Shown piece by piece: positions 32,337 to 43,100 of a stretch of 64,000 nucleotides of DNA. Numbering within the stretch: position 1 is the stretch's first letter; every line of letters starts with the position of its first letter. Position numbers and translations under genes: made by a program. The notes under the pieces are model-generated. The model was given only the letters and a program-made list of their open reading frames with translations, was not told where the DNA came from and searched no databases. The DNA is taken from the NCBI RefSeq assembly GCF_030247195.1, contig NC_080672.1:6138001-6202000 (forward strand). Reading direction: 5' to 3'. Source of the DNA: Topomyia yanbarensis (Eukaryota; Arthropoda; Insecta; Diptera; Culicidae).

Positions 32337-34575
32337 GTTCGCGCAAGAACCAAGAGCCACCCTACTTACTGCGGTCGAAACGGATCTAAAATGATTTGGC
32401 GCCAACGGGTAGCGTTGGCGCACTACCACAGCACCACGCTTATCAAAAGCCAAGCACATTTTTTTCTTTATCCTTTTGTTTCTACTAATTATAAAAAACC
32501 CCTAACTGGATCAAATAAAGCAGTACAAATTGTTAGTCGATAGAAGTACGACGCTTCTAGTTGCTTTTCGAAGCCTCGCCGTTTAGGATCGTTTATCTTT
32601 TCTCCGTCTTCACAGCGTCGCGCGCGGTTCGTGTGTTGGTGCACAGAGTGGAGAAGAATTTTGTGCAACTGGATTATAGGGTCTCTGCTGCTTGGATGGA
32701 TGGAGTGGAAGATCGTGTCTAGTGAAAAGGATCGGATCAGATTTCAAGCGCTCGCAGATGTTTCGCAGTACAAAAACGGAATGGCTGTCCTATAGTTGTA
32801 GTGACCTAACCTATAGAGTGTAGACAAGCAAAAAAAAAAAAAAATTTAACATGTCAAAGCCTACTACTGATTTCCAGGGTTGATCGTGATTATAGCAATT
32901 TCTTCCAGCCAGTGTTCTGTGTGTGTACATACTTGTTAAAACGCGTACCTCATTCCCGCTGCACTCGATCATCGGCTGAAAGGGTGTGCGAAAGAGAGAA
33001 GCAATAAAACCGCGATCACTACCACCACAACCTATGACGCGAACGAAAAACGAAACAGTACAACAAAAAAGCAAGTGAAGCATCTCACGAAGGGCTGTTT
33101 CGTGGTCTGTGCCATAAGCCAATATAGCCAGCAGCAAGTTGCCGTCGATTTCAGATCCCCAGAGTAGCGACCGAATGCTAATTGATCTAAATGTGTGGTT
33201 TGATCGTTTAGCATGTTTGCCCGAGGGAGAAAGTCGGCTAGATGGTGCATAGTAGGTACATCTCTCCGTAATAATGTGAGCATAGATTTGGCGTACATCC
33301 CCCCGATTCGTTCGATAGCATCATAGTACCCGAAGTGATCGCGAAGATTGACCAGCTGTTACAGTTTTCTGTCGCCTTGGGTGCCTGCTGTTCCTTTAGC
33401 AGTGACCTCTTTCAAGTGCACGGCTTGGACAGGTTTGCAAACCTTTCGGGATAGAAGCCGAAGGCGAGAAGAGAATGTGATAAACGACGCGAGTTAGAAG
33501 GAAGCAGAAGTAAAAACGAAGAGCCGAAGGGAAGTCCGTTTATTCGTGAATGTTAAATTAAGTGTGTGTAAGAAGAAGAAAAACTAGATCTGCTAAGCTC
33601 AAGATCACCAAAAACCACTGGACCGGTCCCCAGGGCAGGCTCCGCCGAGAAAGATCAAAACAACAGGAGCAAGGAAAACGTGCAAAAACTGGGCTTAGCG
33701 CGGGTTGATCGAGTGAGAGAGAGAAACAGACGAAGAAAAAATCCACACGAATGATCCCGCACTGATCCACAAAACAGCCGCACCCGCCGCCGCTCCTTCC
33801 AAATGAAGAAATCAAAGCAAAAGCGCCAAAAACACGAACAGTTTTATCCCGCACACCACGTACCATCTCCGTCGCAGCCGACGACCATACCCAGCTGCTG
33901 TCAGTTGGCCGCATCCTGCCCGGAATGCTACACTGCCCATCAGTACATTTCCGGTAACACTCATAGCGCTTCCTACCGAAACGGCGGTACCGGTACCTGT
34001 CACCAGCAGCAAATCTATCAGAATGCTCCACAGCAAAATGATTACCGTGCGGGAGGAGCTGGAACATCCCATCAGACTTCGCCCACCTCAGTACCGATCA
34101 CGAAACCAACCAACATCGTTGCCACCATGGAACTGTTCGAGCCGAGAACCTCGGCGTCCTCCGCCACCAGTCCACCACGATATCACCCACATCAGGATTA
34201 CTCCTACGCTTACTACGAACCGGGAGTACCACTCCGTCATATGGTCCGGTTCGAAGGACCATATGGCAACGTGAGGTCCAACAAAAAGCGCGGAAGGTCA
34301 CTCGACGGACGGAATTACCGGGGACTGTATGATACGTGATCGATAAAATGAAAAGAAGCGTCGTACTTCTATCGACTAACAATTTGTACTGCTTTATTTG
34401 ATCCAGTTAGGGGTTTTTTATAATTAGTAGAAACAAAAGGATAAAGAAAAAAATGTGCTTGGCTTTTGATAAGCGTGGTGCTGTGGTAGTGCGCCAACGC
34501 TACCCGTTGGCGCCAAATCATTTTAGATCCGTTTCGACCGCAGTAAGTAGGGTGGCTCTTGGTTCTTGCGCGAAC
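32337..34575. mobile_element. Pack-type transposon with 222 bp terminal inverted repeats and host-like cargo
   Basis: Arms 32337-32558 and 34354-34575 are near-identical inverses. The tip is GTTCGCGCAAGAACCAAGAG, and the inner edge is CGTACTTCTATCGACTAAC on the right. AGCTTTT flanks the element directly on both sides (32330-32336, 34576-34582), a 7 bp target duplication. The 1.8 kb interior is markedly richer in GC than the flanks. It looks like a long 5' untranslated leader followed by a coding start, and holds no transposase. The TGA of the cargo frame lies 14 bp from the right arm. Long arms plus a 7 bp duplication fit P/1360/Galileo-like or Mutator-like elements. Arm identity suggests recent movement. 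Confidence 0.8.
33803..34339 (+). CDS. Captured host-like open frame of 178 residues, unknown function
   Basis: ATG 33803 to TGA 34337-34339 within the Pack-type element. The product begins MKKSKQKRQKHEQFYPAHHV and is basic at the start. The middle is rich in Pro, Gln, Ser and Tyr, with several HQ/QQ pairs and a Cys-containing patch (PSCCQLAASCPECY, about residues 30-43). It ends in a Tyr-rich, Arg/Lys-rich tail (SNKKRGRSLDG). I recognise no domain, signal peptide or membrane segment. The composition and the long purine-rich leader resemble the first exon of an insect regulatory gene whose frame now ends just before the transposon arm. No stop or frameshift breaks the frame. It could be a transcribed chimera or an unexpressed capture. 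The 169-residue frame on the opposite strand is taken as a shadow. Confidence 0.45.
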   Translation: MKKSKQKRQKHEQFYPAHHVPSPSQPTTIPSCCQLAASCPECYTAHQYISGNTHSASYRNGGTGTCHQQQIYQNAPQQNDYRAGGAGTSHQTSPTSVPITKPTNIVATMELFEPRTSASSATSPPRYHPHQDYSYAYYEPGVPLRHMVRFEGPYGNVRSNKKRGRSLDGRNYRGLYDT

Positions 34576-34730
34576 AGCTTTTATTGTGGATATAAATAAT
34601 TTTATGGCAAAGTTTTTCCTAAAGCATCGGTGGTTAAATCTTATAACAATATAACCACATGCACATGTTATCTGCCCCTAGATGCAACCGCTGTTTACCG
34701 AAAAATTTTGAAAATAATAGCCATTCGCCA

Positions 34731-34795
34731 TTGTCCAAATTGGTCCAACGAACGTCCTTCATTGGACGATTTTGAAACCAACCGTTCTTAGAGGG
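34731..34795 (+). mobile_element. CCC-end MITE family B, right-half fragment B6
   Basis: TTGTCCAAATTGGTCCAACG to CCGTTCTTAGAGGG; the left half is missing. It is followed after TC by copy B7. Confidence 0.65.
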
Positions 34796-34797
34796 TC

Positions 34798-34945
34798 CCC
34801 ACTGAGACGTCCAAAAAATTGTTTCAAAATCGTTCAACATGTGTCCAACGATGGACGTTTGTTGAACGGTTATTTGGACGTTGTCCAAATTGGTTCAACG
34901 AACGTCCTTCATTGTACGATTTTGAAACTAACCGTTCTTAGAGGG
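34798..34945 (+). mobile_element. CCC-end MITE family B, copy B7
   Basis: 148 bp full-length copy with TC on both sides (34796-34797, 34946-34947). Confidence 0.8.
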
Positions 34946-34947
34946 TC

Positions 34948-34970
34948 CCCTCTAAGAACGTCTCAGTGGG
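34948..34970 (-). mobile_element. Minimal 23 bp family B derivative B8
   Basis: Only the two family B tips remain: CCCTCTAAGAACG joined to TCTCAGTGGG. TC lies on each side (34946-34947, 34971-34972). Practically the whole interior is deleted. Confidence 0.6.
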
Positions 34971-34972
34971 TC

Positions 34973-35014
34973 CATTCAGAAATCCGAACCGGTTCCGGAA
35001 TGAGTTTAACTGCG
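34973..35014. mobile_element. Family C fragment
   Basis: CATTCAGAAATCCGAACCGG followed by TTCCGGAATGAGTTTAACTG is one arm of the family C palindrome, wedged between two family B pieces. Confidence 0.6.
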
Positions 35015-35160
35015 CTCTAAGAATGGTTGGTTTCAAAATCGTCCAATGAAGGACGCTCGTTGAACCAATTTGGACAACGCCCAAATAACCGTTCAACGAA
35101 CGTCCATCGTTGGACCCGTGTTGAACGATTTTGAAACAATTTTTTGGACGTCTCAGTGGG
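35015..35160 (-). mobile_element. CCC-end MITE family B, copy B9
   Basis: Reverse orientation. The first bases of the CCC end are lost (CTCTAAGAATGG), while the other end GACGTCTCAGTGGG is intact. Confidence 0.7.
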
Positions 35161-35272
35161 TGGGAATGAATGTGTACACGGAAAAATAAAACAACCCACA
35201 GAATAAGTTCTTTTAACTTAAATTTAGGTAGTTTTGAGTTCTGCGTCGCTTTCACACTTATCCCCAGTTAAA

Positions 35273-35432
35273 CTCAATCCGGAACCGGTTCGGATTTCTG
35301 AATGGAGTCATTATGGATTCCAAATCAAATGCAACAACCGATTCCGACTCAGAATCGGTTGTTGCATTTGATTTGGAATCCATAATGACTCCATTCAGAA
35401 ATCCGAACCGGTTCCGGATTGAGTTTAACTGG
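35273..35432. mobile_element. CCC-end foldback MITE family C, copy C4
   Basis: Almost perfect palindrome from CCCAGTTAAACTCAATCCGG to its inverse ending GAGTTTAACTGG. The last G is missing, so the target duplication cannot be confirmed. Confidence 0.7.
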
Positions 35433-36599
35433 TTAGGAGTGTTGTCAAAAACAAAGAGAGAGATTCGACTCAGTCCGGGTCTACCATGGAATAAGATACT
35501 TTTGAGTTGTTTGAAGTATACACAAAATTGGGTAGATTCAACTAAAATTTAAGTAAATTTAACTCAAGGTTGAGTATAAAAACACTCTCAATGACTTGTG
35601 ATTTTTGCCGTGTTTAAAGGGAAACTACCTTCTACACGGTTTACCTAATTTTACCTTATTCCACGATACCCCGAGATTGAGTTAAAAGGGCTCAACTTTT
35701 GGTAGTTTTTCGTATCCGTGTACTTTCATCATTTGACTGGTACCAATAATGAAATCTAGTTGGTGCTACGAGTGAACAAGTTTTGAAAAATCAAAGCAAA
35801 ACTAAAACGTGTTGTGAGACACCTGTCTGTCAGGCCTGCAATTACAGAAAGGATGATGCTTTAATTTTTATGAAGGAAGTGAAAGGTTATGTAATTTTTC
35901 CAGATTCCGACAATGATGTGCAAATTTCTATTGAATATTCGTCGAAGTAAATGAGACGCACATATAATTTCGGTGCGCTTGCCGGATAAGTGCTAGAACT
36001 GCTTCCACTTATGAAACACTGGATAGCCAGACGAGGTAACTTTGAAAAAGGTGGTAGAACTTCCGGATGCTCAAAAATAGTTCAGACACGCGGAAACAAC
36101 ACACGGCGATTAAAACTATTCAAGTGACCTACGATTTTTGCAGTTATAGCTTTGATAGATTTGTATAACTTACCTAATGTGGTTTTGCCATTTTGGGTTC
36201 CGTTTTGAAGATATTTTCATAAAAACTAAAAAATGTTGACGGATGCCAAATTTACCGCCATCATTTTTACATACGTGCCATCTGTGGATCACTCACGCTT
36301 TGATTCGCCAATAAAGGGAATTCTTCTGATTTGGTTAAATTTGACTCTCGCAGTTTCTCTTCTTATTCGCTCTGGATTTAGTATTTGTGATCGGGTGACG
36401 TCACTGTCTGAAAATAATGAGATTTTAGAACATTTTCTAATAATAGCGGACCCTATATGAGAAAAAATATTGAAGTACTCGAAGGCGTCTAGAAAACATA
36501 GATTCTAGTTAATGTGAATAGTGTTGAGTTTGTCAATATTTTTTCTTGAGTGGCATAAAAGATGTCATGAGAATGTATTGGTTATTATTTGTATCCTAC
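35433..36599. other. Intergenic region upstream of Caprin
   Basis: No gene or bounded repeat recognised. It may hold the Caprin promoter, but no motif is convincing enough to mark. Confidence 0.35.
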
Positions 36600-36711
36600 A
36601 AAATTGCCATTGGTACCTGGTGAAGAAAACGTTGAATTTCAGGTAGATTTTTTCAGTGTATGTAATACAGAACAAAATGGCGCTGCCTTCAGTTCTGCTG
36701 CATGGGCGGAG
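36600..36711 (+). other. Possible Caprin 5' leader exon
   Basis: A strong donor GGAG/GTAAGT is at 36711-36717, with GAACAAAATGG and ATG at 36676 upstream. It could be a noncoding first exon, or encode an alternative N-terminus if spliced in frame. The 5' limit given is arbitrary, and acceptors near 36842-36862 (for example GAATATAG) are weak. Confidence 0.35.
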
Positions 36712-36864
36712 GTAAGTGGTTTTTTCCGACAGATTCTCTTTGTCTCGGCTGTGGAGCGGTTGCTAATTTAGCTATTTTCGGATTAAAAATTGGATCTTCC
36801 AGCAAGTTTGCAGTTTACGTATAGTTTCTGTGAGGCTAGCTGCATTGAATATAGAAAGAATAAA

Positions 36865-37101
36865 ATGCCTAGTCTAAAAGTGTTGGAAAGTGATAAAAAC
36901 TGTACATCTGATTCGTTCAATAATTCCATTGAAAGTGCTGGGAATGATGGATGCAGTTCTGTGAAAGAAGTCAACTCATCTCAAAGTATGGCGAATACTG
37001 TGATCAACAATAACGGAAATATCAAAGAACAACCAGTGAACCCTTTGCAACAGATTATTCTTATAATCGAACACAAAATTCGTAATTTAGAAAAACGAAA
37101 A
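36865..37101 (+). CDS. Capr: Caprin coding exon 1
   Basis: 79 codons ending HKIRNLEKRK, donor GTAAGT at 37102, phase 0. Confidence 0.8.
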
Positions 37102-40100
37102 GTAAGTTTTGTATGCGGATGTAGCCATTCGACGAATTTATATACTGTGTGTGTTCATGCTATTCTTATTTGTTTATAGAACAAACTGGAGACATACAAG
37201 ACAATTGAAAAGTCTGGAAAACGATTAACTGGCGATCAGAAAAATGCTGTTTCGAAGTATGAGGAATGCCTAACATCTTTAGAGTTAACTCGAGAGTTGT
37301 GTAAGCAGTTCCAATCAATTGCTGCTGTAGCAAATAAAGATGCGAAAAAAGAAGCTAGACGAGTAAGTATAAACACTCCTAAATGTTGCCTATAAATGAC
37401 TCTTAGTACAGTTAAATGCTAGAAATCGCCAAGGACAATTTCGATGCTCTGTTATGATTTGGTTTTCAGCAAAACAGTGAATGAATAACGTAGCAACGGG
37501 ATCGCGAAAGTATAGGAAAACTGTCAATTGTTGGGTTTATTTCCACAAAGTTGGAAAGATTATTCGAATTAACTATTACATGAGTAGTTTTGGGAATAGT
37601 ATTGAAAAGCATAAATAAATGTTAAGAATCAGAAGGGGAAGAAAGAAAAAATATGCTCATACGATGTTACTTAATCATTAGATTAAAGTTAAATTAAAGT
37701 TACACATAGTTTTGACTCAACTGGTATCGACGAGGTGCAAAAATAGTACATTTTCAATTTACGATCATTTTATTCCTGGCGACCTAGAGCGACTATTTTG
37801 CTTGTTCGCGATAAACATGGTATATTATACTATTTAGTTGCTATTTTGATTCTATTCTGTCGCATGCTCTTTGAGTCATGTATTTTACTATTTATCGGAT
37901 ATGAAAATACGAATTGCATTAAACATTGTTTTCTATTTGTATAATTTGATAGGGTGATAACCCGTATTTAGTTATGGAATGAATGTTGCATCTGGATTTT
38001 TGAAGAAATGTAAGCAGAAGATGATTTCATTAGCTAAAAGGCTAAGAATTTTATAGGATCGATATCATTCAGAAGAAGACTGATACGAGTTGTAGAGAAC
38101 GACAGCACACCATGATTTCTGGTAAGCGAATATGTGTAGATTTTAGTTTAAATGCGACAACCGATTCCTACTCAATTGGTTGTCGTGTTTTAACTGGAAT
38201 GCAGACGGAAATCATTCAGAAGTTTTAATTAAACTTTGAACGTATAATTTCGCACATTTAAACTTTGTTCAACCATATTGGAATAAAAATACATTGAAAC
38301 ACATCGGTTTTTCAATTATTGAATCTGTAATTTCCAACCAACATATAAATGTAAGAAAATTGAAGAACTACTTTCCCGTTCTCTAAAAATCATTTATCTT
38401 AGACTATTGTTGACATTGGAAACATAAAAATTTTAATTTTTCTTTATCTCGAATCAAAGGGGTTTTTAAACGGTAAATTATTGTTCTGACAAAGAGAAAT
38501 TGAAGTAGAGTTTCAATACCATGTAGTTTTAATCTTAGAAGTCAGTCGTCGTTTATAGCACTTTATTGCTTAGGAGTCATTCGTCGTTTACAGCACTTTA
38601 TCGCACTCGCATTTCCTCGAGCCGGAAAATCATCAAACATTTTGATTAATTGTGTTTTTTCATAAATTTATGTTTTTAGCTGTTCATTGGCAAAATGATA
38701 TTTTGTTGATTTAGGGGCGGGCATAGCGTAGTTGGTAAATCGATTGTCTTGTACGCAGCTCACCTGGGTTTCATCTCCAACCCCGCACATAGGGTTAGAG
38801 ATCTTTCTAAAGAGATGTCTCTAATTCGAATAAGAGTTGAATGACCCTAAGAGTAAAAGATCTTCAACAAATTTTTAAAAAAAAAATATTCTGTTGAATA
38901 ATATATATGTATAATAGAGAGGGGCAAGATGGTCGTTACTTCGAACAAAGTTTTTGTTCCATTTGTCAACAAAGATCAAAGTTTTTGTTTTTGTCACACA
39001 GATATTTGCAATATTTGAGGTCGATTGGTTATGACCCGGTGTAGCGCATTACTTTTGAAATTTGTTTGGGAATCCCTACTTTTTTGCATTTTAAATTCTG
39101 GAGGCAGACTTGGTATGTTCGGATGAATAGTTCAAAAGCATTAGCCAAATTTCATAGAGGTAGTTAGATTATAAACGAAATATAGGTAAGGGGGATGGGG
39201 TGTATTACACACATAAACAGAAGAAGAGTTTCAAATTGTTACTTTTACTCTTGATATTATTTGCACATTATATTTCTATTTTGTGAATAAGAATTGATTT
39301 TTTGATCGCATATTTGTTCCGTTTTCTATGGGATTTCCTATCTTTATGGGACTGATATGCGATCATGGGCAGTTTAAACATCGTCAATCTAATTCTTCCT
39401 TAAATCCTCCTCCCATTATCATGCCCCCATCAAGCCCAAACAGATCCCTCTCAAACGATCACCTCATCCACCATCTTCAGACACACCCCTCTCGCATCGC
39501 AATCACCTTCGCCCAGTAGAGAATATGAGCACGCTGTTTTGGGTGCACAATACTCATTTTTGGAACTTTCTATTTTGAGCTATTATTTGAGAATACGAAA
39601 ATATTCTTATCACCTATAGGGCGTCACATAACAATGATATTAAAAAATAGTTGAATACTCAATAAGTTACTATGCTTCAATTAGTAGAAAACTACTCAAT
39701 GATATTTTCCCATATATCTTAACCCTTAAATGCGCAATGTTGTTTTAAAACAACATTGTGAAAATCATCTCAAAATTATCATAGTGACGTATTAAAACTG
39801 TGAGACAATTTTCAGAAAATTTGACAAAAATTGCTTTGCGCCTTTAAGGGTTAAAGAACGTGCATAACTTCTTTGTGGTATAAAATTCTAAAGTGTAAGG
39901 CCCGTATTTTCTCTCTACCGTTCTGGATCCAAGAAACCAAAACTTAGGATAATGCTTGAAAAGTACTAGTTCACAAGAAGTTTCACTTTCAAGCTGCTTA
40001 AACTTTCTTTTATTTCGATTATAGAGGTTTTAGCCTAAGCGTCAATCGCCGCTTTTTTGGGTTAGAAAAATTTCTTTACAAAAATCTCTAATCACATGTG

Positions 40101-43100
40101 CGGGATAAGGAATCGAACCCAGTGAGCTGCGTACGAGGCAAACGATTTACCAACTACTCTATTTCAAAGATACAATTCACTTTACAATTCAAAATAGATT
40201 AAACACAAGTAAATAATCGAATATTTTTTCTGTCGACTGTCGAATATTTTTTCTGTCGAATATTTTTTCTGTCTGAGCGCCCTATTTTCTGCTTCATGTG
40301 TTAATTTTATGATTGGTGGTGAGTGATGGTCAGTTTTAACCTCTGCCGCTTGCTGATCATTCCGTCTCCATCTCCATCGCTTATGTTTGTGTCCATGTCG
40401 TCGTCGCTAGAGTTTTGATTTTTGCTGTTACATGATTGATGCTTTTTGGGATTTTTGAGTGACTCTGGTCTAGTCGTCTTCTTTCTTGTTTATTTCTTCT
40501 CTAGGTAAGTTAATTATTGGCCTAGGGACACCGTGGAATATTGTTTGTCCGGCATTTATTTTTCGGCCGGCTGTCTGTGGTGTATCAGCAGATGTCGAAG
40601 GCTGTTTGATGGTGTTGGTTGTAGTAGATGATTTTTTAGTGGTTTAGGACCATGGTTTACCGTAGTGTACCGTTTGGCTACAGAAACGGCATGTGGGCAT
40701 CTTCCCAGGGTATGTTTTTTTATTATGGTAGGGGGAATCTTCAAACGAGACCCCTACCGACTTAGTCGTGGTACTGTCGGATTGTTACTGCAGTACTTTC
40801 TCCAGCAAGCCTACCGATTAAACCTCAACTTCCTGTATCTCAGTATTCTCTTCGTCCCGGGACCACTGTTGGGTATTACTTCGGGATGGAGGCCCAGGGT
40901 ATGTGCATAGGGTTCTTTGTATGTAGGTAACACCTTGAGATGATCTGCCTTCGAAAGTCAAGTAAGACAGTGTAGGCGGGTTCAGCTGCTTTCGCACTAC
41001 CCGAATATCGTTGAATACAGGGGAAAAAGTTCTCCAAGTGTCGTTTGTGATGGATTCCACTTCTCCATACATCGACATAAATGTTTTGATATAGACTTAT
41101 CCAGCTGCGTTGGTATTGTACCGTTTTGACGTTTGAATTGGGAAGAAAATAAATCGTTTACACGGCGAATTGGGAGAGAAACAAACCGCTTCTGGGTTTA
41201 AGGGGAGGGCGACAGTAGAACAAAGCGAGATCTCAGGGCGCGTATTTTAAGGTTGAACAGAGAATAGGCAAAAATAGAAAACGAAAAAAGCAGTTTTTTT
41301 TCCACACCGTGTGTTAGATCTGTATAAAAATTAATAAGCTTATGTAGAATGTTGTTACAGTACTGCTGATTGATTTTTGTGAAGATCTAACACACGGTGT
41401 GGAAAAAACTGCTTTTTTTTCGTTTTCGATTTTTGGCCATTCTCTGTATTGAATGAATATTATAGCATTCTAGCATTTTTACTGACTTAACTTTGCCCTT
41501 CTCTCTTAAAAGCAGCTATTTTACGCACACTTGGTTGCTAGGTGGAACACTAGTGATGGGTTAATCTAATTTAATATACGGTTATTCAAAGTAGTGAAAT
41601 TTGTCGTATAAATCTGGAAGCAAGTGTTATATCCAAGAACAAGGTGCTTTGAGTTATAAGGTGATTCGTCTTTGGCAGTAACTAGGTGAGGAGTGAGGTA
41701 AGCGTGCAGCATACTGCGGGGAAGAAAAATGACAGTGAACAACTTTGTTTACCGCCTGAAATCTAAGCAAACATATGGAGAGAAATAGTAAACAATGTTG
41801 TTAGCTGTCGTTTCTAAAACCAACATGGCTGATTGGCGTTTTTGAGGATTGTATCACCTGAGAATAAAAACTCCTTGTCCAAGACATCGTTCAATATAAC
41901 ACCATATTAAAAATCTGAATCTCGATGTTTCACAAGTTTAATTATTACATTAGAAAAAACCAAAATGTTAAATATTTCTATTAAGCGATCACAGCGCTTC
42001 GGGGAGGTGTTCCTACATACTAGCAGAACTCGGTTTTCACGTGAATGATAGTGAAATGGAGTATTACGTCTGCTCTTGTTTATTTATATTGTTCCATCTT
42101 AAAATGTATTATCTAATAGCGTTTTCGTTTTTACCTGGTGCTACACCGGTGTAGTGCAAAAAAGAGATAGACTGATTATACATGAGTGTAGCACCGACTA
42201 CACCGGTGTAGTGCACTGTCAAAAACGAAAATGCCATAAGCCATAAAGTTCAGTCGGTTTAGGATTCCTTATTAAATTATGTTTTGTTCGATTCTCTTTT
42301 CAGAGCGCATTTCTGAAAGCTCAACAGGAAAATGCAAAAGTAAGGGAAGTTTTGGCGATTCAAGACGTTTTAAAAAGACTTTCGGATAAAACTGTACAGT
42401 GCGATTTCCGTAATGGAGAAAACGGTGCGTGCAAAATTTCGGCCGAGGATTTAACGATGCTAGAAAGATTATACGAAGAAACGCAACCAAAACGCCCAAA
42501 AAACACGCTGGAATCAACATTTGTTTTATCGGTGAAGCAAGCAGCTGATCACTTAACCGCTGTCGTCGATGGCAGAAATAAATCATTCGAAAACACGACT
42601 TACATACATATTAAAAACTTAATCACTGACGTTCAAGATTGTGGCTATTTTGAAAAGGACATATTGTCAGTTGAACCAGAACCAGATAACTTGAACGAGG
42701 ATTATGAAGGTCAATCTATTGAACAAATACATTCAACTGATGACAATGTTACCAATATATCTGAGGAAGTGAAAAAAGATGAGACATGCACTAATAGTGA
42801 AATGAATAAGGAGTTGAACACACCGCATTTAGTGAACCTAGGAAATACATTAATACCTGTTTCTAGTGATACGAACAATTCGCCGGATTTCGGAGAATCA
42901 CCATCGGCTGCTGCTGTGCCGACACCATCATTTCCTTTGCACTCGCAAGTTCGTTACAATTCCAATGCTACAGCATCAACTCTGCCCGTAGTAGATACCC
43001 CAAATATTACATCTTCAATGCACATGTGCCCGCCAAATAACTGCTCAAACACTGGAATCATTCCACAAAATGCGACCCATGTTCAAACAAACGCAAGTAG

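Larger units (their letters stand above)
37363..42303 (+). other. Caprin intron 2 (4.9 kb), loaded with repeats
   Basis: Holds two tRNA-derived SINEs, a piggyBac-like MITE, a mariner-like MITE, a Harbinger MITE and a LINE ORF1 relic, each listed separately. A scrap at 38150-38215 (CAACCGATTCCTACTCAATT) resembles the centre of family C. The rest is AT-rich and unassigned. The intron ends CTCTTTTCAG. Confidence 0.75.

Noticed and set aside
33558..34067. 169-residue frame on the minus strand
   Set aside because: Opposite the 178-residue frame in GC-rich cargo; Cys/Ser/Phe-rich without a domain. The plus frame has the more protein-like composition and a leader-like upstream, though expression data could reverse this.
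38714..38800. Functional tRNA gene
   Set aside because: A and B box-like words occur, but there is no cloverleaf, and the same sequence with the same tail recurs at 40009 and 51132. It is a SINE.
42352..42354. Start of a 694-residue protein at 42352
   Set aside because: The codon is TTG inside Caprin exon 3; the frame is open further upstream to a clean acceptor and joins exon 2 in phase.
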